From contig JBEVCF010000127.1 in the NCBI GenBank assembly GCA_040514355.1, forward strand, positions 1-5,646: a DNA stretch of 5,646 bases, in the 5' to 3' direction. The stretch comes from Opacimonas sp040514355 (lineage in GTDB: Bacteria > Pseudomonadota > Gammaproteobacteria > Enterobacterales > Alteromonadaceae). The position numbers and the translations under genes were made by a program. Of the stretch, positions 1-5,646 are shown in pieces (position 1 is the first letter of the stretch; every line of letters begins with the position of its first letter). The notes beneath the pieces were generated by a model that was not told the DNA's origin, did not search any database, and saw nothing but the letters and a program-made list of their open reading frames with translations.

Positions 1-221
1 CGATTCATCAAGCACGTGAAGCGGTCGATAGTGGTGAGGCCCAGAACTTTGTGAAAGAGATGGCCGAGGACCTGAATTTTGACGCAGAACGCGTGTTGGA
101 GGTTGCAATGGGTATAACGGGCATTGATGGCGAACGTTCAGAAAGTGAAACCGACATCCTCAAAGTGTTAACACATAAATATTTGGCGCGTGAATTAACC
201 TCAACCAGTTCAGTCGCGTAA
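1..221 (+). CDS. C-terminal end of an unrecognised protein (partial)
   Basis: An open frame enters from the left edge (first complete codon at position 3) and runs 72 codons to a TAA at 219-221. The visible tail is acidic, hydrophilic and likely helical (FVKEMAEDLNFDAERVLEVA), followed by a Ser/Thr-rich end (TSTSSVA). It has no membrane segment, cysteine or metal motif. I do not recognise the family. Its composition is typical of a soluble cytoplasmic protein. The frame on the opposite strand over the same bases is judged a shadow because this frame gives the more protein-like composition and ends sensibly ahead of the next gene. It lies 77 bases upstream of the DUF898 gene on the same strand, so read-through into that gene is possible. 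No T-rich hairpin terminator is seen after its stop. Confidence 0.6.
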   Translation, partial: IHQAREAVDSGEAQNFVKEMAEDLNFDAERVLEVAMGITGIDGERSESETDILKVLTHKYLARELTSTSSVA

Positions 222-236
222 CTCATATTCATTTAC

Positions 237-265
237 TTGCAAATCGCTGCGTTTCCTTACATAGT
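237..265 (+). promoter_or_regulatory. Possible sigma-70 promoter for the DUF898-M48 operon
   Basis: TTGCAA at 237-242 and CATAGT at 260-265 each match four of six bases of the -35 and -10 consensus, with a 17-base spacer. This predicts a start near 272, about 27 bases before the DUF898 ATG. The match is moderate and unsupported by other evidence. A transcript from here would lack the left arm of the inverted repeat at 246-258. Confidence 0.25.
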
Positions 266-298
266 TGAGTGCGTAATACACTCATAAAAGGACGCAGC
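246..298 (+). promoter_or_regulatory. Nested inverted repeat covering the DUF898 ribosome binding site
   Basis: GCTGCGT at 246-252 is the exact reverse complement of ACGCAGC at 292-298, which directly precedes the ATG. After a two-base bulge (TT, 253-254), CCTT at 255-258 pairs with AAGG at 288-291. That gives 11 base pairs that hide the Shine-Dalgarno. Nested inside, TGAGTG (266-271) pairs with CACTCA (279-284) around a seven-base loop. In an RNA that includes position 246, the ribosome binding site could be sequestered. It is not a terminator, because no T tract follows. The function is inferred; the pairing is read directly. Confidence 0.4.
286..292 (+). promoter_or_regulatory. Shine-Dalgarno that sets the DUF898 start
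   Basis: AAAAGGA ends six bases before the ATG at 299. It supports that ATG over the in-frame GTG at 269, which has no comparable site in front of it and would add ten non-family residues. Confidence 0.7.
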
Positions 299-1339
299 AT
301 GTTAGATGGCATTCGCTATCATCTCAAGTTTACAGGCAAAACATCAGAATATTTTGGTATTTGGATATCCAATCTTTTTTTGACGATAGTTACTTTAGGT
401 GTTTATAGCGCTTGGGCGAAAGTCCGTCGCAAACAATACTTCTACAATAATACCTTATTAGAAAATGCTCCTTTTGGTTATCATGCGACAGGACTCCAAA
501 TTTTTAAGGGGCGAGTGATTGTGTTGATTGGTTTTGCAATCCTCAATCTGATTGCGACGTTTCTACCGCAAATCTACTTTATTTTTGTGATTGCTTTATT
601 ATTCTTAACGCCGCATTTAGTCAACTTGTCCTTAGCGTTTAATGCTAAAGTTACGTCTTATCGCAATGTGCGATTTACATTCAAAGGCGATTATTGGGAA
701 GCCTTTATTGCGTATATTCTGATGCCTCTATTGGCATTTATATCGGTAGGATTACTCGCTCCAATCGCGGTGCGAAATCTACTCAAATACGTGTGGAATC
801 GCTTATCTTATGGTGGCCGAGATTTTGAAACTGATTTCTCTGTGGGAGAGTTTTACCGCTTATTTGGCATCAGTGTCATTTTGCCGGTGGGGTGCATCTG
901 GCTAGTGGGTTTGGTGCTAGGGGTGACATCTTTAGCCACCCAGAGTGTCACTGAGTACTCAGGCGCGTTTTTGACGTCTGGTTTTTTCTTACTCGCCCTT
1001 GCAGTGTATTTATATTTGTTTTTCATCGGGTTTGTGTATCGCGTGTTTTGTACCACGATATTGTTTAATCGCTTGTCGGTAGAAGACAAAGTGTATTTCA
1101 GCAACACGATCAACCCATGGCGCTTATTGTTTATTTTAATAACCAATTTCTTCGCGATTATCGTGACGCTAGGCTTTATGATCCCATGGGCACAGGTACG
1201 CTTACAAACCTATATGTGTGAACACATTGCCACACGTTGCACGATGGACTTTGATGAGTTTGTGGCAGAAGCTACAGAATATCAATCGTCTATTGGCGAG
1301 GAGTTTGCCGATTTTGATGGTGTAGATCTGGGGCTTTAA
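299..1339 (+). CDS. DUF898 (YjgN-like) polytopic inner membrane protein
   Basis: This 346-residue protein matches the DUF898/YjgN family, whose biochemical function is not established. The signature is the N-terminal block around residues 32-52 (TLGVYSAWAKVRRKQYFYNN), and a second copy of the pattern lies near 290-309 (TLGFMIPWAQVRLQTYMCEH). About seven hydrophobic stretches are visible, near residues 20-38, 72-90, 91-113, 134-158, 189-212, 226-249 and 275-296. The C-terminus after about 315 is acidic and probably soluble (EEFADFDGVDLGL). It is somewhat shorter than the E. coli homologue as I remember it (about 400 residues). The ATG at 299 is chosen for its AAAAGGA site; a GTG at 269 would only extend the frame upstream. 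It is followed after 38 bases by an M48 peptidase gene on the same strand, so the two are probably co-transcribed. A transport or scaffold role is possible but unproven. Confidence 0.85.
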   Translation: MLDGIRYHLKFTGKTSEYFGIWISNLFLTIVTLGVYSAWAKVRRKQYFYNNTLLENAPFGYHATGLQIFKGRVIVLIGFAILNLIATFLPQIYFIFVIALLFLTPHLVNLSLAFNAKVTSYRNVRFTFKGDYWEAFIAYILMPLLAFISVGLLAPIAVRNLLKYVWNRLSYGGRDFETDFSVGEFYRLFGISVILPVGCIWLVGLVLGVTSLATQSVTEYSGAFLTSGFFLLALAVYLYLFFIGFVYRVFCTTILFNRLSVEDKVYFSNTINPWRLLFILITNFFAIIVTLGFMIPWAQVRLQTYMCEHIATRCTMDFDEFVAEATEYQSSIGEEFADFDGVDLGL

Positions 1340-1377
1340 CGTATCCACCACACAGTATTAGCAAGGTCTGAAAAAGT

Positions 1378-2355
1378 ATGTCGATGATAGCTGGGAATTA
1401 TTTTGATGGTGTGAGTGCCAAGGCCCATCGTGCATTTTTGTTACACGACAATGGGACTTTGTCCTTGCGAACTCAGCATGACGATGTACAAAAAATTGTA
1501 GAATTAAGCTCGATGCAAGGCCAACAACTATATTTTACCGATGGCTCGTCTTTTGTGTCTGATCATGCTATTCCCGACGACCTGCGTTTGCAGACTAGCA
1601 GTGTATGGTCGAGTTGGGTGCATTATTTTGAGCAGTTTACGTGGCGAAAATCCTTGATCCTCACAGGCTCTGTGGTGTTAGCTATTTTGTTGTTGCGCTG
1701 GCTGCTCATCGTGTCTGCGCCCGCCCTCACCGGATTGGTACCATACGAGGCCGAAGCGAAGATAGGGGAAACGGCCTTTGCATCGGTATCGAATGAGTAT
1801 ATGTTCCCGTCAAAATTGAGCATTGAGCAACGCATTCGCATACAGGAAGGTTATGATGCCCTGTGGCAGGTCAGTGGGCTGGCGAACAAACCGCGTTTGT
1901 ATATTAAATACTCTCAGAAGATCGGACCGAATGCGCTGGCATTTCCAGGTGGGCCAATTGTGGTCACGGACCAATTGGTCAATTTGTTAAACGATGACGA
2001 TATGGTGTTGGCTGTGCTTGCACATGAACTGGGCCATGTTGAGGCACGTCATGCTTTGCAAGAGTTGATGATTGTGGCGGGCTCAACCATTCTAGCAGCG
2101 ACATTGTTTGGCGCAGAAGAAGGGATATCAGAAGAAACCCTTGCGGTCTTTGTCAACGTTTATGCGTTTCAACACAGCCAAGCGTTTGAACTCGAATCGG
2201 ATCAATATGCGATTGAACTGTTGCGCAAAGCAAATATTGACCCCAGCGCTATGCATGCAGCCTTGGGTAAACTACTCGAGCAAGCCCCTGCTGAAACGCA
2301 TATTTTTTCGACTCATCCTGGTAAAGAAGCGCGCCTTGAAGTGTTACCAAAGTAA
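1378..2355 (+). CDS. Membrane-anchored M48 family zinc metallopeptidase
   Basis: This 325-residue protein has a complete M48 peptidase core. HELGH at 216-220 supplies two zinc-binding histidines and the catalytic Glu217. ELESD at 271-275 supplies the third ligand, Glu271, in the ExxxD pattern. NALAFPGG at 185-192 and THP at 312-314 followed by Arg319 are further family motifs. The N-terminal 90 residues (GNYFDG, then a Gly-Thr-Leu turn) form a small beta-rich cytoplasmic-type domain like the one I recall as DUF7092 in M48 proteins. One clear membrane segment spans about 92-113. The part after HELGH (about 230-245) is also hydrophobic but may be buried in the fold. No signal peptide is seen. 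The start is ATG 1378; AAGG at 1363-1366 is 11 bases away, rather far, and ATG 1384 is an alternative. It probably acts on membrane or envelope proteins; the substrate is unknown. It sits in an operon with the DUF898 gene. Confidence 0.88.
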   Translation: MSMIAGNYFDGVSAKAHRAFLLHDNGTLSLRTQHDDVQKIVELSSMQGQQLYFTDGSSFVSDHAIPDDLRLQTSSVWSSWVHYFEQFTWRKSLILTGSVVLAILLLRWLLIVSAPALTGLVPYEAEAKIGETAFASVSNEYMFPSKLSIEQRIRIQEGYDALWQVSGLANKPRLYIKYSQKIGPNALAFPGGPIVVTDQLVNLLNDDDMVLAVLAHELGHVEARHALQELMIVAGSTILAATLFGAEEGISEETLAVFVNVYAFQHSQAFELESDQYAIELLRKANIDPSAMHAALGKLLEQAPAETHIFSTHPGKEARLEVLPK

Positions 2356-2362
2356 CTCATTG

Positions 2363-2387
2363 ACGGCGTATTTTACACCCGTTTTTT
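2363..2387 (+). terminator. Probable intrinsic terminator of the DUF898-M48 operon
   Basis: ACGG (2363-2366) and GT (2368-2369), with a one-base C bulge, pair with AC (2377-2378) and CCGT (2379-2382) around a seven-base loop. Six T residues follow (2382-2387). The hairpin lies eight bases after the M48 stop. The T tract overlaps the stop codon of the convergent amidohydrolase gene. The stem is short, so confidence is moderate. Read on the - strand no T run follows, so it would not terminate the amidohydrolase message. Confidence 0.45.
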
Positions 2388-3954
2388 AGTTGGTTTTGGC
2401 GGCTTGTACTATGGCTCTCACATCGGCTAGTAAGGCTTTGGCGTCATATACAATCCCGTCTTTAATTGTGTAATCCACTCCCCCGACTGTGACGGGTTGA
2501 TTCTCTTCATTTAAGCGATAATGGCCGGTACCGTAGAGTACTTTAAAATTGGCAATGGGATTGTCTTTGATAACCACCATGTCTGCCTTTTTACCAACCA
2601 CGATAGAACCAATCTGATCTGCCATGCCCAAAGCTTCTGCGCCATTTAGCGTCGCTGCTTGAATCACCTCCCAAGGGTTAAATCCTGCTTCACGCAAGAG
2701 TTCGAGCTCCGCAATATAACCAAAGCCATAGATTTTGTAGATATAGCCAGAATCAGAACCCGTCGTTACACGCCCACCGTGATTTTTGAAATCATTCAAA
2801 AACGCCATCCATTTTTGGTAGTTCTTTTGCCAAGCGATTTCTTGTTCGGTCCCCCAGTCAAACCAATAACTACCATGGGCATAGCGACTTGGTGTAAAGA
2901 AATCCCATAAAGTGGGCAGCGTATATTCATTGTGCCAAGGTGCGGTGCGTTCGCGTTGGAGATCCCGTGACGCCTGATAAATGGTGAGCGTAGGATTGAT
3001 AGTAAAATCTAGTTGTATTAATTCATCTCTTACAGCATTCCAGTGTGCAGAGCCTGGTTGAGCCGATTGCGCCCACAGACGGCCTGCTTCTTCAAAGCGA
3101 TGTTGTTCGTCGTTATAGTTGTAATGAACAGAGTAGTGCTGGATGGTACGGTCAGTAAATAAGGCTTCGGGCAATCCATACCAATGCTCCATGGTGGTGA
3201 GGCCTAGACGGGCCGAATCGAGCGCATCCATGCTTTTTACATTGAGCTGAGCATGGTGCATCATTGTGCCTAGCCCTTGCTTGTTGGCTTCGTCTAGTGC
3301 GGCCTTCATCACAGTAGGCGTAGCGCCGAAGAACTTGATGCCCTTGGCGCCTTGTTGAGCGGCACTTTTAACCCAAGCACGGGCTTGTTCTGCGTTGAAA
3401 ATAGGGCTTTCACTGCCCATTCCAAACCCGAGATAAGGGATAATACGAGGCGCGACGATCGTGTTGTTTGCCGAGCGCTTAACATGATCAAGTACCCAAT
3501 CTAGGCCATTAAAACTACCAGGCTCGCGTACCGTCGTAATGCCATGTGCTAACCACAGTTTGAAGACATATTCCGCAGGGATATCATCAGCGCTCCCTCC
3601 TATGTGACCGTGCATGTCGACAAAGCCGGGTAATACATAGTAGCCGGTCAAATCCATTTCTTTGGTTTGTGGGTCGGCTTTGGGACGTTTGTCATCCAGA
3701 ATAGGCACACCAGGGTGGCCAACACTGACAATGCGCGTGATGGTGTCACCTTCAATGACAATATCGACTGGACCGCGAGTCGGGGCGCCTTCACCTGAGA
3801 TGAGATTGACACCGCGTAAAATCAGTTTTGTATAAGGGCCTTGCCCTTCTTCTGCGGTTCTTGGTGGCGCTTTCTCGCCTGCTTTGGCAACAGCAGACGA
3901 GCTGAAAAGTAGCACAGAGACGATTAATACATGACGCAAACCAAGTGTGAACAT
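2386..3954 (-). CDS. Exported metal-dependent amidohydrolase (imidazolonepropionase/prolidase-like)
   Basis: This 522-residue protein belongs to the amidohydrolase superfamily. Metal-ligand candidates appear in the expected order: HGH (His115, His117), Lys207 in KGIKFFG (possible carboxylated bridge), His234 in MHHAQ, His257 in TMEHWYG and Asp401 in TTGSDSG. The C-terminal GKKADMVVIKDNP stretch is the usual closing beta-sandwich motif. Residues 1-23 form a signal peptide: a short n-region with Arg7 and His8, a hydrophobic core VLIVSVLLF, and an AVA cleavage site. The protein is therefore likely periplasmic or secreted. The start at 3954 is chosen because GAGG lies nine bases upstream and it gives the best signal peptide; in-frame ATG 3969 and TTG 3975 lack a ribosome site. 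The roughly 140 residues between His257 and Asp401 are longer than in small family members and rich in Trp and Tyr. The substrate (dipeptide, cyclic amide or other) cannot be told. It lies 149 bases after arsC. Confidence 0.85.
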   Translation of the reverse strand: MFTLGLRHVLIVSVLLFSSSAVAKAGEKAPPRTAEEGQGPYTKLILRGVNLISGEGAPTRGPVDIVIEGDTITRIVSVGHPGVPILDDKRPKADPQTKEMDLTGYYVLPGFVDMHGHIGGSADDIPAEYVFKLWLAHGITTVREPGSFNGLDWVLDHVKRSANNTIVAPRIIPYLGFGMGSESPIFNAEQARAWVKSAAQQGAKGIKFFGATPTVMKAALDEANKQGLGTMMHHAQLNVKSMDALDSARLGLTTMEHWYGLPEALFTDRTIQHYSVHYNYNDEQHRFEEAGRLWAQSAQPGSAHWNAVRDELIQLDFTINPTLTIYQASRDLQRERTAPWHNEYTLPTLWDFFTPSRYAHGSYWFDWGTEQEIAWQKNYQKWMAFLNDFKNHGGRVTTGSDSGYIYKIYGFGYIAELELLREAGFNPWEVIQAATLNGAEALGMADQIGSIVVGKKADMVVIKDNPIANFKVLYGTGHYRLNEENQPVTVGGVDYTIKDGIVYDAKALLADVRAIVQAAKTN

Positions 3955-3963
3955 AAGCAACGA

Positions 3964-3967
3964 CCTC
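3964..3967 (-). promoter_or_regulatory. Shine-Dalgarno that sets the amidohydrolase start
   Basis: GAGG on the - strand lies nine bases before the ATG at 3954-3952. It overlaps the upstream in-frame ATG at 3969-3967, which argues that the upstream ATG is not the main start. Confidence 0.5.
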
Positions 3968-3974
3968 ATAAACA

Positions 3975-4005
3975 ATATCGCAATTTAGTTATATTTTTGC
4001 GATAT
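3975..4005 (-). repeat. Perfect 9-bp inverted repeat upstream of the amidohydrolase gene
   Basis: ATATCGCAA at 3975-3983 and TTGCGATAT at 3997-4005 are exact reverse complements separated by 13 AT-rich bases. The arm centres are 22 bases apart, about two helical turns, as expected for a dimeric or tetrameric DNA-binding regulator. The element ends seven bases before the Shine-Dalgarno. It could instead form a leader hairpin in the mRNA. No T tract follows in the - strand direction, so it is not a terminator. Operator function is an inference. Confidence 0.5.
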
Positions 4006-4103
4006 CAATGACACAGATGAGGGCAGTTAACCAGTGTTTGTTATGGAATGCAACATTGTTGTAGGTAAGGAACTCAGCGCTAATAATCGAACAGCGTGGC
4101 AGA

Positions 4104-4574
4104 TTATGGCTCGATCAAATTTCTCAATGCGTGGTGCATCGCATCACCGGACAGCCCAAGTTTGGCGATATCGTGAAGATTACGCGCTCGAGCTTTAACT
4201 TGCATGATACATGCGCCAAAGGCCGAAGCGACAATATTAGGATCGCCACTGATTTTAGAAGGGTCAGCCATACCCCAATGCAATACCAGGGTATCTGTGA
4301 AGTACAACGGGCAAGTCTCTTGAGCGGCAGTGTCGCATACTGTTATCACCACATCAGGCGCAAAGTCTGCAAATTCATCCCAACTTTGGCTAGTCAAGCC
4401 ATCCGTATCAAATCCGTGCTTCGCTAGATATGTCAAGGTCAAAGGATGAACCTGACCACTTGGTTGACTACCAGCACTGCGCGCTTCAATCAGTCCTTCA
4501 CTAAGCTGTTGAGTAATGGCTTCTGAGATAATGCTGCGACAACGATTGTGGGTGCAAATAAATAAAACGTTCAT
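4104..4574 (-). CDS. arsC: Arsenate reductase ArsC, thioredoxin-dependent low-molecular-weight phosphatase fold
   Basis: This 156-residue cytoplasmic enzyme should reduce arsenate to arsenite. The N-terminal anion-binding loop is CTHNRCRS, with nucleophile Cys7 and Arg13 (CX5R). The two further redox cysteines are Cys80 and Cys88 in VCDTAAQETCP. Asp104 in HWGMADPS is the likely general acid. All three cysteines of the relay known from thioredoxin-coupled ArsC are therefore present. A pure tyrosine phosphatase would lack the Cys80/Cys88 pair. The ATG at 4574 matches the family start (MNVLFICTHN), although no good Shine-Dalgarno precedes it. In-frame ATG 4625 (AGG four bases upstream) or TTG 4673 would add 17 or 33 residues of no known family. 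The LysR gene ends 171 bases upstream on the same strand. No arsR, ACR3/arsB or arsJ gene is visible nearby, so it looks like an orphan arsC, or its partners lie elsewhere. Confidence 0.87.
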   Translation of the reverse strand: MNVLFICTHNRCRSIISEAITQQLSEGLIEARSAGSQPSGQVHPLTLTYLAKHGFDTDGLTSQSWDEFADFAPDVVITVCDTAAQETCPLYFTDTLVLHWGMADPSKISGDPNIVASAFGACIMQVKARARNLHDIAKLGLSGDAMHHALRNLIEP

Positions 4575-4661
4575 GTCGTGATCTGTGTGTGAGGTACAAC
4601 GTTTACCGAACGTAAATAGTGCCATTAAGCCTAGTGAATTGCCAATGCACTTTAGCACTAT

Positions 4662-4680
4662 ATGGAAAAACAATTTCCAT
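4662..4680 (-). repeat. Perfect 7-bp inverted repeat in the LysR-arsC gap
   Basis: ATGGAAA (4662-4668) and TTTCCAT (4674-4680) are exact reverse complements around five bases. The element lies about 88 bases upstream of the favoured arsC ATG. On the - strand it is directly followed by TATAGT (4661-4656 region), which resembles a -10 box without a good -35. A 19-bp palindrome at a promoter would suit an operator for arsC. It could also be a small mRNA hairpin. The rest of the 4575-4745 gap is AT-rich (especially 4690-4745) and no other feature is seen in it. Confidence 0.4.
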
Positions 4681-4745
4681 CAGAAAGTAGGTGTTTAAAA
4701 ATTTAATTTAATTTCAATAGCTTAATATAACTAACGTCGAATTGT

Positions 4746-5591
4746 TTACTTTAAGCGCATACGAATAAATTCGGATAGTGTTCTAGACACCTCAGGGTGT
4801 TGTGTATCAAAATTGAACAAACAAATATTGATTTTCCCTAAATGAGGCAGTTCTGGGTGCTGTAACACCGTGAGTGAACTAGGTACGGATTGGCGGGCTA
4901 ATGCGGTGATCCCTAAGCCTTGTTGGATAGCTGCAATCAGTCCATATAAATCTGCATTGGTATAGGATATTTTCCACATATTGGTTTGTTGTTTGAGCTT
5001 TTCTATGACGCGTGAACGATACATACAGCCATTCGGCGCAAGTACGAGGGAAATAGGGTCGGTTTTGATTGGTTGACGAATATCACCCACCCACACCAAC
5101 TCGTCTTTACGTAAGATCTCTCCCTCTGTCTCGACATTTGGATCAACTAAGGCCAATACCAAATCGAAATCGTCTTTGTGCTGGGGACCGAGTAAGTTTT
5201 GGCTCAACGCAGAGGTGACATCTAAGGATACGTCTGGGTAGCGTTTAGAAAACTCACCGATAATGCTGGGTAATAAGGTCGATGCAAATTCACTGGGGAT
5301 CCCCAAGCGTAAACGCCCCTTAAGCGGGTCTTGTTGCACGGCTTGAAATACTTCATCGTTAATCTCGAGCAAACGTTTGGCATACCCCATTAACCACTGC
5401 CCGTCCGAACTTAACACATGACGTTGCCCCACTTTGACGAAAAGGGTTTTGTCGAGTTGTTGTTCGAGCTTTTTCAGCTGCAGACTAATCGCCGGCTGGG
5501 AACGGCCCAGTACATCGCCCGCTTTGGCGTAGCCACCTAATTCCACGACAGTGACAAAGGTGCGAATGGCATCTAAAGAAAGCTGTTTCAT
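4746..5591 (-). CDS. LysR-type transcriptional regulator, LrhA-like subgroup
   Basis: This 281-residue protein has the usual LysR architecture. A winged helix-turn-helix lies in about residues 5-64, with the recognition helix near 31-44 (SQPAISLQLKKLEQQL), then a linker helix to about 88 and a periplasmic-binding-protein-like effector domain from about 92 to the end. RLRLGIPSEFASTLLP, DELVWVG, LAPNGCMYR and the GLIAAIQQGLGITALA block resemble the LrhA/HexA-like subgroup. The length is slightly short of the usual 290-310 residues, but both domains look complete. ATG 5591 is supported by AAGGG (5602-5598) six bases upstream. The effector and target genes are unknown. LysR regulators often control a divergent neighbour, and that position lies beyond the right edge of the window. 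Control of the downstream arsC is possible but the 171-base gap makes it uncertain. Confidence 0.88.
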   Translation of the reverse strand: MKQLSLDAIRTFVTVVELGGYAKAGDVLGRSQPAISLQLKKLEQQLDKTLFVKVGQRHVLSSDGQWLMGYAKRLLEINDEVFQAVQQDPLKGRLRLGIPSEFASTLLPSIIGEFSKRYPDVSLDVTSALSQNLLGPQHKDDFDLVLALVDPNVETEGEILRKDELVWVGDIRQPIKTDPISLVLAPNGCMYRSRVIEKLKQQTNMWKISYTNADLYGLIAAIQQGLGITALARQSVPSSLTVLQHPELPHLGKINICLFNFDTQHPEVSRTLSEFIRMRLK

Positions 5592-5624
5592 CTATTACCC
5601 TTATAAATCGTTGAATTAGCTGGC

Positions 5625-5639
5625 ATAAACAATACTTAT
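5625..5639. promoter_or_regulatory. Possible LysR-type T-N11-A binding site
   Basis: ATAA at 5625-5628 and TTAT at 5636-5639 form a small dyad that contains the T-N11-A pattern (T5626, A5638) typical of LysR-family sites. It lies 34 bases upstream of the LysR start, a plausible place for autoregulation or for control of a divergent gene beyond the window. The motif is short and AT-rich, so chance is a real alternative. Confidence 0.25.
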
Positions 5640-5646
5640 ACATGAT

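Noticed and set aside
8..232. Open frame on the - strand over the partial first gene
   Set aside because: It lies wholly opposite the + strand frame, has a low-complexity Ser-rich composition and no recognisable domain. The + strand frame reads as a more normal protein.
853..1146. Open frame on the - strand inside the DUF898 gene
   Set aside because: It is antisense to a well-recognised membrane protein gene and its Lys/Asn/Thr-rich translation shows no domain.
2108..2389. Open + strand frame overlapping the end of the M48 gene
   Set aside because: It is an alternative frame within the peptidase coding region that covers its conserved C-terminal motifs, and has no family features of its own.
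2659..2910. Open + strand frame inside the amidohydrolase gene
   Set aside because: It is antisense to a gene with a full set of catalytic motifs and has no plausible ribosome site or domain.
4020..4103. Possible terminator between arsC and the amidohydrolase
   Set aside because: Only short dyads (for example CAAC-AAT-GTTG) were found, with no T tract in the - strand direction.
4131..4427. Open + strand frame opposite arsC
   Set aside because: It mirrors arsC codons, including those for the conserved Cys80/Cys88 region, so it is best explained as a shadow.
4690..4745. AT-rich run with ATTTA-like repeats after the LysR stop, considered as a terminator or UP element
   Set aside because: There is no GC stem, and no well-spaced -35/-10 pair follows it, so only base composition can be stated.
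1..5646. Mobile element, CRISPR array, tRNA or toxin-antitoxin pair
   Set aside because: No transposase or integrase, no spaced direct repeats, no cloverleaf-like stretch and no small gene pair were seen on either strand.

Overview
The window looks like ordinary chromosome from a gammaproteobacterium, probably a marine Alteromonadales- or Vibrionales-like organism. This rests on by-eye evidence: roughly mid-40s GC, a DUF898/YjgN gene paired with an M48 peptidase gene, an LrhA-like LysR regulator and an ArsC of the proteobacterial CDxAAxExCP type. The genus cannot be fixed from the sequence alone. No tRNA, rRNA, CRISPR array, insertion sequence or phage gene was seen.

Layout. Positions 1-221 hold the last 72 codons of an unrecognised + strand gene. 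A 77-base gap follows, with a possible promoter and a nested inverted repeat whose outer stem covers the Shine-Dalgarno of the next gene. Then come two + strand genes 38 bases apart, very likely an operon: a polytopic DUF898 (YjgN-like) membrane protein (299-1339) and a membrane-anchored M48 zinc metallopeptidase (1378-2355). They meet a - strand block tail to tail over only 30 bases, which contain a probable intrinsic terminator for the + strand operon.

The - strand block, read from right to left, is: a LysR-type regulator (5591-4746), a thioredoxin-type arsenate reductase ArsC (4574-4104) and an exported metal-dependent amidohydrolase (3954-2386). The gaps between them are 171 and 149 bases. 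Each gap holds a clean inverted repeat (4662-4680 and 3975-4005), so these three genes are probably transcribed at least partly independently and not as one tight operon.

How the genes may work together. The DUF898 and M48 proteins are both predicted in the inner membrane and may form a functional pair; the function of that pair is not established. ArsC would reduce arsenate to arsenite in the cytoplasm, but no arsenite exporter, ArsR or thioredoxin gene lies in the window. The amidohydrolase carries a signal peptide and would act in the periplasm or outside the cell on an unknown amide, peptide or cyclic substrate. No complete new system is evident. The most interesting points are the Shine-Dalgarno-masking leader at 246-298, the two palindromes on the - strand and the DUF898-M48 pair.
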